NCBI GenBank assembly: GCA_011032825.1
Contig: JAADJZ010000002.1
Span: 1,550,001 to 1,614,000, forward strand
DNA from: Massariosphaeria phaeospora
Lineage: Eukaryota; Ascomycota; Dothideomycetes; Pleosporales
Reading direction: 5' to 3'
Length of the DNA: 64,000 nt
The notes under the pieces were generated by a model. It ran no database searches and was not told the DNA's origin. It saw only the letters and a list, made by a program, of their open reading frames with translations. Positions within the stretch are counted from its first letter, which is position 1. The number at the start of each line of letters is the position of its first letter. Positions 46,001 to 56,505 of the stretch are shown in pieces. The position numbers and the translations under genes are program-made.

Positions 46001-47501
46001 ACTGGAAAAAGGAATGCCGGTCGGCATGTTGAGCCTATCGATAAGGAGCTGATAAGTCATCCCTGCCCGTGCCCGGCTTACGTCGGCATCGGCAACTCTC
46101 ACCGAACCTCATCCCATCCCGTCACCCCGTCACCTCCCCAGGCTCTTCACTTCATCGGGGGCCCATCCCATCCGAGGGCGCGTCGGCCGAAGAGAAGAGC
46201 AACGTCACGGCCTCATGTTGCTGCGCCGTACCCTTCGCCGCCGCCGCCAGCCTCTGAACAGCAAACCCCGAGGCCACCAATAGGCGAGCATGACGCGAGC
46301 CAGCCACTTCACCACTAACTGGAATTATTGGAAATAACGTTGCAATATCGATAGGCCGCTCGCGTGCCGTCGTCGACTGCAGCGGCCGCACGCCCTCCGT
46401 ATATGTACTCGAGCAAAAGTCGGTGACGGCCACCCATGCCCACCGGACCTGGCATGCACTGCGTCTCGGCGTCTCGGCTTAGTGTGGCCTGTCGCCGACG
46501 ACCGAACTTCGGCCTCTCACGAATATCGACAGGAATCGCGAACTGGAAGCTGATCTGCACGCCCTGTATCGTGCCGCCCGCACTCGAGCTTCCCAGTCAC
46601 CTGCCGCCTGTTCAACACGGCGAACACTGTGTCTATCAAAGCCATTCGCACGCCATGTCTACCGCCCGAAGTCGCTGGCGGGGTATGTCTCTGCCACTAC
46701 ATGGCTACTGCTATTGCCGTCGACAGCTGTGACACGGCAGATGCAGCCCTGGACTCTGTGGGCGATGCCGAAAGAGGCAAAATCTAGAGGGGCATGTCGC
46801 GACCGGAGCCGTCGCTAAAGTCGAACTCCAGGCACCGGCGAGCTTGACTAAAGGCCGCCGTGAATGACTAACAGGCCAAATGCACGCGGCAGCCATGGGC
46901 AGGGGGTCTGCAGTTCTCCAATCTTTTATCAAAGACCGGATGGGGCATAGCGGACGCCTCCATGCACTCCCCTGCCCTGTTGCCGCCGCTGGTGCAACGT
47001 TGCCGGCCACTCGAGGACGAGAATAACAACACCAGAAAGCTTGGAGCTCGCGCGCCCACAGCGCCGGACCTGGCTTGCCGAAAAAAAGTTGAACCACCGC
47101 GCGAGGGCGCCATCATGCAGCATTCTCGCAGAGCAGCCCTGCACGTCGTTGTGCAGGGTCCGTGGCCGTTTTCGACAGCCACGACCCCTGCTAACGCCAT
47201 CTTCAGCAGCTGGCCTCTGACTTCCGATCATGGGCGTCGCGTCTCCCGCGCCGCGCTATAAGACCTCAGCTTGCCCATGCGCCGGTAAGCCCGCTCTCTA
47301 CGACTAAGCATCTCCAGCTCAAAGCAACCACTGCCCCTCATCAGCTCTTGGTTCTACAACATCACTCACAGCTCTATCATACACAAACACCAGCAACGCA
47401 GCGCAGCGCAGCAACAGCCTTAGTCTTGCTTGAGTCTTCCGCGACAAGCCTTACACCACCTCCTCCCCGTAGTCTTCTCGCTACCCCCACACATACCAGC
47501 A
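43018..47501. other. 4.5-kb gene-poor region
   Basis: Lies between two divergent genes. ORFs up to 195 codons (45731-46318) are present but overlap comparable frames on the opposite strand and show no domain. A splice-donor-like GAG/GTATGT at 45237 has no matching acceptor that preserves a sensible frame. The last kilobase is GC-rich and contains the promoter and leader of the bZIP gene. Confidence 0.5.
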
Positions 47502-48269
47502 ATGGACTCTCAATCATTCGACTACTGGCTCTCTCAGGGCAACTACATGCCTCCCCATCAGACAACCATCTTCGAGTTGCCCCCGGATCTTTCCAAAGTC
47601 CCCAGCCTCAGCGGATCTCCTGTACGTTTCCCAACCCGCGCTCCGGTTCTAAAAGCTGACTTTTCAGGTCTCTTCTACATACGACAACTTCCCTGGACCC
47701 CTTCCTCAGAGCTTCTACCCCCAAATCGCCGACGACAGCATGCAATTCGGATCATATCCGCTCCCAATGACACCGTCTGAATTCGGCTCAGATCACGACA
47801 GCCCGTACTGCAGTCCGCGCCCACCACCACATGTTGAACCAGTCTATGCCCAAGCTACAGGGCCCAAGCAAATTGAGAGGACACACACTACCTCGGGAGT
47901 AAGTTCAATACTATAGTTTGCATAAGCCATGTCCTAACAGAACTGTAGAGGAGACGAGCACAGAACCGCGCCGCTCAACGCGCCTTCCGCGAGCGCAAGG
48001 AAAAGCATGCCCGTGACTTGGAAGCCCAGCTCGGCGCTCTCAACGACAAGTATAACAAGCTCGAGACATCACACACCGAGCTCAACGCCGCCTACGAAAA
48101 ACTCCGCAAGACCGTCGAGCTCCTCACTGCCGACGAGGACGCAGAGGGAGAGGACGAGGACGACAGGACCATCCGCCGCAAAAGCAGCAATTCAGATACG
48201 CTCCGCAAGGTCTTGGAGATACTGCATGGCGAGTTCAAGAGTGTGGCTGTGAAGAGCGAGGGTACATGA
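47502..48269 (+). CDS. AP-1/Yap-type bZIP transcription factor (short form)
   Basis: Three exons, 47502-47621, 47668-47898 and 47949-48269; 223 aa. Introns of 46 and 50 nt, both GT-AG. The N-terminal part is Pro/Ser/Tyr-rich (MDSQSFDYWLSQGNYM). Exon 3 opens directly with the basic region RRRAQNRAAQRAFRERKEKH (118-137), which has the NxxAQxxFR signature of fungal AP-1-like factors. A leucine zipper follows to about residue 178, then an acidic patch (DEDAEGEDEDD) and a short helical tail (LRKVLEILHGEFKSV). Only one cysteine is present, so the redox-sensing Cys-rich domains of classical Yap1/Pap1 are missing. Short Yap-like factors such as RsmA are the nearest analogues I can name. Confidence 0.88.
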
Positions 48270-49486
48270 CCGCATTGTTTCTTTTCTTTTCTTAGTTCTA
48301 GACTGTCGTTATTCGCTTCTTGTCCAAACATTTTTTTTGTCCTTTCTATCTACACATCATGAAGCCAGGCGTTGTACGGCGTTTTCATTTGAAGCTTCAA
48401 TCACGATTGTGCTATTTAGCGGGAGGCACTTTGAGGGCTGGGACTTTTGACTCCTTCGCCTGGGATGGAATATACTACCTACATCTCATCAATACGCTGG
48501 CCAGCGCCAGTTTTACATTACGTCTTCTCCACTTGCTCGCCTTTCGTCGAGTGTCACTCTACTATCCTGTCTATCTAGAGATGGCCTACCTAGTCACGTC
48601 CGATGGCCGATCACGCTCAACACGTTTCCCGTAGTCTCCATTTAATCCGAGCCGAGACGTTAATCAAAACACTCTAGACTCCGCTATCCATCCATCTATT
48701 TTCGTTTGCCAGACCGTGCCCGTTACCAAATGTCTTGACTCGCGTCCTCATCTCGCTAATTCAATAGCTCCCGTCCCCTGATTTGTCTACCGAGTAGCTT
48801 GCTAGCTAGCTAGGTACATATGTACTTTCCACTCCACTCCACTCGAAGCTGAAAATACCCATCCCATCCCGCAATCTCCTCTCCCACACGGTGCACCGTG
48901 CCAGACCCCGGACTTCCTTCCTGCTTTGCGTGCCCCCATGCCCCATGCCCGCTCTTAAATAGGATAGGCACGCGGCTCGACTCGACTCGACGCCCTGGGA
49001 TCGGCAATGGCTGCTGGCATCAGCACGCGTTCGCTACGCCAAACCGCGCTCATCTCCACCAATTGGGGCGGCGGGAGGGCCGGTTCGGAGCGAGACTCCG
49101 GCGCCGCGCCGCAGGGAGGAAGGAAGCAAGGAGGTTCAATAGGGTACTAGTAGGGTAGGTAGCGCTGGAGCGTTGTAGGGCTGGACTGGACTGGGCTAGG
49201 GCTGAGGCTCACGTTTCCCCGTTGCGTTGTATTCCTCTTTTAGGTAACCGATGCCAGCCCAGCCCAGCCCGCCACCGGGGCCCCCAAAACGCTAACTGCT
49301 GTGCCTGAAGGTTGACCAAGACCCCGCGGTCTGGCCTGGCCTGGTCTGGACGTCGGACGCGCAATGCTAGGTAGACGCGTAGAGCACAGAACACCTCGCC
49401 AAGTTGGCTCGGCGTCTATCTCCAGATATTTGAAACGGAACTGAACTGAACTGAACTGCCGATCGCGCTACAAGACACTGGGGGTG

Positions 49487-49506
49487 TATATATATATATA
49501 TATATA
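49487..49506. repeat. TA dinucleotide microsatellite
   Basis: Ten TA units in a gene-free spacer. Confidence 0.9.
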
Positions 49507-49800
49507 CTCCGTCTGTAGGACGTAGGTATGTGCTCTTCGGCAACATTGCGATCAGCGCACGCGTTGAGTTCAGTGGAGTCAAGTCCGGGACACGAAATCT
49601 GCCACGTCTTTCAGACAGTGACGGCATGCACTCGATACGCTCGGTTGTTTGTTTAGTCGCAGGAAAGGAACGGTAGTGATTGAGTGAGGCTGCTATCGAC
49701 TTCCCAATCGAAACGAGTAGCGTGATCTGTCGTTTCGTTTGTGGAACGCTTGCTTGCATGTATGTACGCATGTTAGGGAACACAATTCACTACTGGTAGT

Positions 49801-49823
49801 TTAGTCTAGTCTAGTCTAGTCTA
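49801..49823. repeat. TCTAG pentanucleotide array
   Basis: Four to five perfect units in tandem. Confidence 0.85.
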
Positions 49824-51899
49824 CCACTGGACTCCCTCTGCCCACAACGCCACACCACACCTCACCATCCCATCCCATCCCCGATCCAAACCAAGCCAAA
49901 CCCGCCCCAACACCATACCATCCGCATGCCCAGTTTCCGGATACCGGGACATGCACACACCTACACACGTTACACACACGGTGCCCCCGACCCCGAAGTC
50001 AAGTCTTTGTATGTCCGGGGGCCTCTGCATTTTGCTTTGATAGGCTGCGTTGGCGCACCGACCGGGTCGGGTCCATGGCACATGCAGCCAGCAGCGCAGT
50101 GACCATGTGTGGCCCGTAGGGCTGGAGCTGGAAAAGGCTTGGCAGTGAAAGCGTAGGGCGCACTGGCCACCGAGCTGAGCTAGACAGGGGCCGGGGGGCT
50201 AAAGCGCGCGTGGGGTCCTGGGAAGAGTGAAGAGCACGGGACTTCCCGGCGCCATGGCTCTAAGTATACTACAGTATGTAGGTAGAAAGTCAAAATGATG
50301 AGATCAGGAAAAACTGTGGAAGGCTAGCCGAGCCCAGCCCGGGCAAGTTTGGCGAAAGGCAGGTTTTGGCGCGCGACGAACAGCCACGCGACGAACTACT
50401 GCGGTTGGGCGGCGCGGGCAACACTGTGAGATGGGATGGCATGCGTGGAAGCATGGAAGCATCGAAGCATCGAAGCATGCATCGAAGCGCGGGTTTGCTA
50501 CTTGCTGACGGGCGTAACTGGCTAGGTAGGTAATGCGGCACAGCCAGCTACTGGTCAAAATATTCAGCTGGTCCACACGGACCCCAGCACAGCTGTAATT
50601 TTCGAGCGCTACAAGGCCCAGCAGGCCAATTTTCCAGCGGACAATGAGAAGCAAGCAAAGCTCTTGCACCGGGAGTCTATTCTTGCCCGCGTACCACGCG
50701 AGCTGAACGCAACGGCTGGCGGAACCCCCATCCGGACAGTTTCCGCCAAGTCCCCCGATGCAGTATAGCGGAGGCTTAAGAACTGCAGCAAAGCTTGCTT
50801 GTGTCTCGCTTCGCTTCGCGGACCGAATAGCGTGGCATGGATCAGATGGGTAGCACGGGTGCACAGGCCCTTTTCTGCAGCAATGCATCCATGCGTATTC
50901 TAGAAAACTTGGCCGAGCCGGGGAGGTACCCAAAAATAGACGGCGAAGTAGCGGTCGTGCTGTTGGCGGGGCTGCAATGAACAGATATGACGAAATGAAC
51001 GGGCGATGGAAAACTTTGGGTGGATTTTTCTTGGGTGTTGGGCGTTCGGACTGCGCGGCTGCGCGACTGTTGTTCAGACGCCGGTTTTGGTATCCGACGA
51101 AGGGCGGTAGCGTGATGCTGCGATGCGACGCAGCGGTGATGAAGTTTGGCGGGTTGTAGGGAGTGGGGGCCGGAAGCGTAGATGCTAGACAAATTGTGGA
51201 AGCGATTCTGGGCTGCTAGCGAAGGACACCATTTCCGCTTCTGCGCTAGCCGAGTCGGATCCCCCGCAAAGGTATTGAGACAATACTTGAAATAGAATTA
51301 AGCTATGCGGTAGCTAGGAAGCGGGATTAGGGCCTGAGCAGTTGAACAGGCTAGAGCCTGGCCGGTGCTGCGTTTGACAAGCTTTGGAGTGCATTGTGCG
51401 GGCTCCACTGCCGGAGATGGGGGATCCAGACGATAAGGAAGAAGCAGGCTCCTGGAATAGAAGAATACGAGACCTTGATGGGGTTGATGATAATAAAAGA
51501 GAGGCCGAGTAGCGTTTGAGAAACACCGGACATCGTTAAGAGTTAGTACCTGTGACAGTAAATGGGTACCGTTTCGGACGACTGAGGACCTTTGGAGGGA
51601 CGGGGTGTGTTGTTGGGTTACGCATGTAGGGATGGACACGAGAAGAACAGTAAGGATGAAACTGGGAGATGTTTTGAGAGAGACTGATGATTGATATTAG
51701 ATATTACCTCTACCAGAACGCCTGCCATACATCGCACCATTAGATGCCCAGCTATACCACGACCATGTTTCACGCGTCCGTGGGCTCCAAGCCACTATCC
51801 TGAAATCCAACATCTAAATTTTGTCCCCGTGTCGCATTCTCCGCCTCTTTTACAATCCATCCGATAATCGCATCCCAAACGCACTCTTGATGACCGACC

Positions 51900-52358
51900 T
51901 CAACACTGGATGTTTCCAGCGAACGCATCTGTCGCTTGACCCGCTGGCGCAGGCACGAAATCCGCGTTCACCAACGTGCGGTTGAAGAACACACATCCTG
52001 TTTGTAGCGCTCCTCCAGGCGATCCCCTGTATCCGGCCGGTGTGACCACATTCTCCGCCCAATATACCGTCTTGCATTGGGTACTATCGCCATATCCGTA
52101 GCATTGCTGTAGACATTGCTCTGCCAAAGCAGTCTTGTTCGACGACGGTGAAGGGTAGTAGGCACTGTATAGAAGTGCGTCGCTGGTTGCTGGCGCTGGC
52201 TGGTACGTCTCGGCACCGGAACTGGTGGGAAGAGGATTCGTAACGGTGCATGTGGACGGTATCGGTTTGGCTATTGGGCCACCAGCTCGTTTGTGGACAT
52301 GGTCCGACATCGGTGCAGCGGCAGCAAATGCTGCGAACAGAAGCGTTGAGGCGAGCAT
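51900..52358 (-). CDS. Secreted six-cysteine protein, PAN/apple-like
   Basis: An uninterrupted ORF of 152 aa. The signal peptide MLASTLLFAAFAAAAP is followed by a short pro-segment ending HKR, a Kex2-type dibasic site at residues 22-24. The mature part has a Ser/Pro/Thr-rich stretch, then EQCLQQCYGYGDSTQCK, AENVVTPAGYRGSPGG and TGCVFFNRTL. The six cysteines and the spacing CLQQC...C...GCVFFNR resemble PAN/apple-like domains of fungal secreted proteins; this is pattern-based, not certain. Two N-glycosylation sequons are visible (NKT, NRT). Such proteins act outside the cell, often in carbohydrate or surface binding. No role can be assigned here. Confidence 0.8.
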   Translation of the reverse strand: MLASTLLFAAFAAAAPMSDHVHKRAGGPIAKPIPSTCTVTNPLPTSSGAETYQPAPATSDALLYSAYYPSPSSNKTALAEQCLQQCYGYGDSTQCKTVYWAENVVTPAGYRGSPGGALQTGCVFFNRTLVNADFVPAPAGQATDAFAGNIQC

Positions 52359-54442
52359 CTCGATTGGAATTGCGGGGTTGTTGTGGTATGGTAATGCTGG
52401 CTTCGAAGGACGGAAGATGAAAGAGGCGGAATCGAAAGCGGGTATGAATCTGTTACTTTGATGGAGTAGAATGAATTAGTCGGGTCGCAGTAATATATAC
52501 TTGACCTTCTATTCCTTGCCAGATATACGAGAGGCAATTACATGCACCGTAAGCGGATTAAGGGCACTCAACACTTTTCAGCTTTGCCTCTCAGCAACAC
52601 GCGGTGTAACCTTCCGCGATGTGACGCATTGCCCCGATACCAACTCGTATATTGTATTGATTTTCCTGAAGCGGACGGATATGTCGGCTGAATGTTGCGC
52701 AAGTACCAACGATGCTGCAGGCAGGTCGGAAACGGAAAAGGAGGCAATCAACGTCAGCAGCAGCAGCTCGCCTTACGGCTCAAAACAGTATGCTCGACCT
52801 CGACGTCATCTGTCCTTGCCTTAAATCGTATACTCGGTTTTTGCACTTGAAATAGAGATAAAGATGAATGATTAAGCTCGACATGGGATGATGATGCACC
52901 ATGAGTCTTGCTCGGGCAGCCCCGAAGCCCCGAAGTTGACTCGGCTATTGTGGTCCACAATGGAACTCCCAGTTTCTGCGGAGGAGGCCGGGCTCATCAC
53001 CTCAGCTGTGACGTTTTCATTGCAACCCAGGCAATGGGCAATGAGGAAGGTGACGGTTCGGAGTGAAGCGGGAGCAAATGTTGAGGCGCAAGTGTTGAAA
53101 TGAAAAGTGGAGCGCGCTTAACAAAAACAGTTCAGTCCACGGCTGACTAAGCTGAGCAGACCAACTCGAAACATGTTCCTAAACCTTAGACAGACGACCG
53201 TCACCACAACTCAAAGCTATCAACAGCCCGCTGCAGTACCCGCCGCCGCCGCCATACCCTCGGTCGGCGCAAACACCAGGGAAACTTACATGGGTCCCGG
53301 ACGGTAAACAATGCGCTATTAGAACAAGCAGCATCAACTCCGTGCACCGCACCACTTCACCAGCTCAACTCAACTCAACTGTACGCCTTCGTGATTAAAC
53401 ATCCATCAACATCCAACGTCGTCATTTTATTAGCAAGCGGAGAAAAGCAGGTTAAGTTGGGTCATGCGTGCCTGCCGCGACGCATAAGCTGCAGCAGGCT
53501 CATGTTGGGGTCTTCGAGACCTTGTGCCACTGACTGATGAGAGCGATCGTGCCAGGGTTTCTGTATCTAAAGGCGTGGTAGCTCTGATAGCGACTAAGAG
53601 ATAGGGCAGACATAATAATAGTGTGAGATTTTTGGTGTGTGTGTGTGTGTGTGTGTGTGTAAAGAGATAAGGAGGATAAAAGAAGCAAAGTTCTTATATC
53701 TAGGAGTTATCTTGATAAACTATAGTTCTAAGAGGCTCTACAAAACGAAACACCCACTCAGCTCACGCTGAAAACAAATGAGGCTCTCCGCAGCAAATTT
53801 GAGCTTTGCTAAAACTTTCTCGTGCCTGCCATCTACCACCCTCACCAACGACCTCACATTCTCCCCCCAATCCCCCTTCTAACACAACAACTATTCTACA
53901 AACCACCCCTTCAACACCACCCACCCATGCGCAGAAACTCGTTATCGTCCAAAGCACTCCGGACCTTGCCAAAAGCAACGCGTCGGTCCAGCACCAGTAC
54001 CAGTACCATTCAATTTGACCATGTGATTGTTTATCTTGATCTTGATCTTGGTCTACGCCTGCATACGCCTCCATAATACTGCCCGCCAATTCACGGATGT
54101 TGCTAGGAGGGAATCTATAGGCAGGCGTCTTGGTGCTGCGTGTAGTTTGGTTGATACAAGTGCATGCGTACCTGAGGGGGAAGTTGGATAGCTTGCGTTG
54201 AGCAGCTGTACTTGCTTTGCTATCCATCTACAATGCAACAGAAGGCCGGTTTCCCGCTTACACTGTCTCAGGCCCAACGGTCATCTAGACTAGGTATCTG
54301 ACACCCAGACGAAATTTCGCTCTCGTACACAGTGTGCACGTCACTTTCTCTCTATAGTCCGGTCGTCAGTCAACTCAAGCGCCTTATCATCCAGCTCAGC
54401 CCAGCCCCTCTTCTCTTCCTCTCACAACCTCGCCCTATCCCG
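52359..54442. other. 2.1-kb spacer with a GT microsatellite
   Basis: Upstream of the secreted protein gene and downstream of the dehydrogenase gene. No ORF with a recognisable domain. CCGCCG repeats are seen near 53240. Confidence 0.5.
53634..53660. repeat. GT dinucleotide microsatellite
   Basis: About thirteen GT units in the spacer upstream of the secreted protein gene. Confidence 0.9.
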
Positions 54443-55576
54443 TCAAAACAAGCCCTTAACCAACCCCTCAACACTATCATACAACCCACCACTCTCCTGC
54501 CCCGTCGCCCTCTTCGTAATAACCGGCACCTGATCGCCACCGACCTTGTAATTCCGTAAATCGGCATCCAACCCCAACGTCTTGACAAGCTGCAAGATCC
54601 TATCCCCCACACTCCGCGCATCTTTACCATCATCGCCACTGCGGCTCTCCCCAAGGAACGGCAGCAGCCGCGCAATCTGCTCCGCGGCAGCAGCGTCCGA
54701 AGCCTTCAGTTTGACCACGTGCCCGAGCGTGAGGCACGACGTGATACCGTGCGGAATCCCATACGGCGAGCCGAGCGCATAGCCCAACGCATGCGAGAGC
54801 CCCAGCCCGCCTTTCAAATTCGTGCCCAGGAAGCCGAGGGAGGCGAAAGCCGCGAGCTGCAGGGTGGTGACCGTGTCAGCGTTCTTCGGGTCCTGCTTGT
54901 ACTTTGGCAGGTTGTCGAACAGCGCCGCGGCAGCCTGCAGCGTCTGCCAGCGGGCCGGCATTTCCGTGGCCGTGGGGTGGTAGAGCAGTTCGATGGCGTG
55001 GTCTAGGGCGCGCATGCCCGTCGACATCCACAGGCGCGCGGGCGTATGCGCTGCAAAGGAGGCGTCGTAGAGCACGACGTGGGGGACTAGGTCTGGGGCG
55101 CGCACCCCGGTTTTCACGCCGTTAGACTCGGTGTAGCCGGCCATCATGGTGCACTCGCTGGCGGAAAGCGTGGTCGGAATGGTGATGTGGTAGAGCCATT
55201 TCCCGCTCTTCTCGTGCAGGCGGTAGGATATGGCTTTTGCCGAATCGATCGGGCTACCGCCGCCAATGCTAACGACTGTGTCGACATTGGCATCCTTTGC
55301 CACGATTTCAGTGGCTTCGTCGAGTTGGGCGACGGGCGCGTGCTCGCCGATTTTGGAGAAGGTGCCAGCGTGTTTGGAGCCGAGGAGCTGCTCGACTTGC
55401 TGCACGAGCGGCGTCTTGGTTGCTAGCGAATTTCCGGTGATGATGAAGGCTTTGCTGGTGGAGTTGGGGAGGCTTTCGAGGAGATGCTTTGATACGGAGT
55501 CGGCGCCGTAGTAGAGCTTTTGGAGCTGGGTCGGCTGCCATAGGCCGCTTAGGGGGTGGTTGGTCGCATCGGTCAT
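54443..55576 (-). CDS. Maleylacetate reductase-type iron-containing alcohol dehydrogenase
   Basis: A single exon of 377 aa from MTDATNHPLSGLW (55576). The nucleotide-binding motif is VVSIGGGSPIDSAKAI (102-116), followed by HITIPTTLSASECT. The candidate metal/active-site region is GMRALDHAIE (His193), followed by GLSHALGYALG and YGIPHGITSC. This is the class III/iron ADH fold. The length and the IPTTLSASE block match fungal maleylacetate reductases, which reduce maleylacetate to 3-oxoadipate with NAD(P)H in hydroxyquinol or resorcinol breakdown. The frame stays open for about 122 codons upstream, but that part has no conserved features, so I place the start at the family N-terminus. No ring-cleavage dioxygenase gene is nearby. 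Confidence 0.9.
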   Translation of the reverse strand: MTDATNHPLSGLWQPTQLQKLYYGADSVSKHLLESLPNSTSKAFIITGNSLATKTPLVQQVEQLLGSKHAGTFSKIGEHAPVAQLDEATEIVAKDANVDTVVSIGGGSPIDSAKAISYRLHEKSGKWLYHITIPTTLSASECTMMAGYTESNGVKTGVRAPDLVPHVVLYDASFAAHTPARLWMSTGMRALDHAIELLYHPTATEMPARWQTLQAAAALFDNLPKYKQDPKNADTVTTLQLAAFASLGFLGTNLKGGLGLSHALGYALGSPYGIPHGITSCLTLGHVVKLKASDAAAAEQIARLLPFLGESRSGDDGKDARSVGDRILQLVKTLGLDADLRNYKVGGDQVPVITKRATGQESGGLYDSVEGLVKGLF

Positions 55577-56505
55577 ATTGTGTGAAGATCTATGACGGAT
55601 CAAGAGCTTTGTCTTATTAAGAGCCGGGAAGATATTAAGAAGTAGAGAGTGTCTACGAAAAGAGAAGTGTACCCGTCGACCCCCGGAGCTGCAATTGTAA
55701 GTTGACCTCGGTAGATTTCGGGCGGACGATTGGAAGATTATGGATAGATTTAAGAGTCGAAATCCCATAAGCATGGATTGATCTGAAGATGTTTGTGTGT
55801 AGATCCGTTTTGATTTGGGCGCGAAGAACGATGACGATACATGTAGACATCCCACCTCGGCATGAGGGGTGATGTAATAACCGCTAGTTTGGAACCGAGG
55901 AAGAACCCAGTGCGGAATTATAGCGCTCAGTCCAAACAACAACTACCCTGTGTGGACGTACTCTGCGGTACTGATAATAAAGTACTCCGTACTGAATCGA
56001 ATGTTTTAGTAGAAGTCTCTGCAGTTAACGTCAATACCAATCAATATCCTGCCGGACCTACTTCAGGCAAGCGGTGTAACAGCGAATCGAAAGTGTCTCA
56101 ACTCAAAAGCCTGAGGTCAAAATATGAAGCCCGCACAATCAAGTCAATTTCCAGCTGTCCAGAATCTACTGAAGTATAAGAGTGATCCGACGCCGTTGAG
56201 GGCACCGGTCGGGTATCTTGAGAAAATTGCTCTTCACCATATTTTGCCCTTTTCCATGCATCCATCTTACCTCGTTACGGTCGTCAGGTTGAATCGACGC
56301 CTCCCTAGCGCTGCTAAACACCTAGGTGTGCACAAAAGACACTTTTTCGGACTCAAACATATGAAGATGGGGAACCGAGAGGACATTACTGTTGAGAGTG
56401 GAACGCCGTTGATGATAGTTGATAATGAGAGGTGGAAGGAGTCAAACGCCAGAAATAGACCGGTCTTCCGTGTTGAATGCAGTAAGATCCATGGGTGATG
56501 AGAGA
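55577..56505. other. Spacer between MTHFR and the dehydrogenase gene
   Basis: About 930 bases. It includes two CCTCGG cores (55706-55711 and 55855-55860) upstream of the dehydrogenase. No gene is supported; a 124-codon plus-strand ORF (56124-56498) lacks any domain. Confidence 0.5.

Larger units (their letters stand above)
48270..51899. other. 3.6-kb spacer with several microsatellites
   Basis: No gene is supported; ORFs up to 209 codons (50304-50933, minus) are Cys/Arg-rich shadows without domains. It holds ACTGA repeats (about 49438-49458), a TA dinucleotide run, CTAGT repeats and GAAGCATC-type repeats near 50448-50490. Both flanking genes end in or near this spacer. Confidence 0.5.

Noticed and set aside
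45731..46318. 195-codon plus-strand ORF
   Set aside because: Low-complexity Pro/Arg/His-rich end, comparable ORFs on the other strand, no domain and no plausible leader.
55577..55942. 122-codon in-frame extension of the dehydrogenase gene
   Set aside because: It has no conserved sequence, and the family N-terminus coincides with the ATG at 55576. A chance open stretch is more likely, although a targeting peptide is not excluded.
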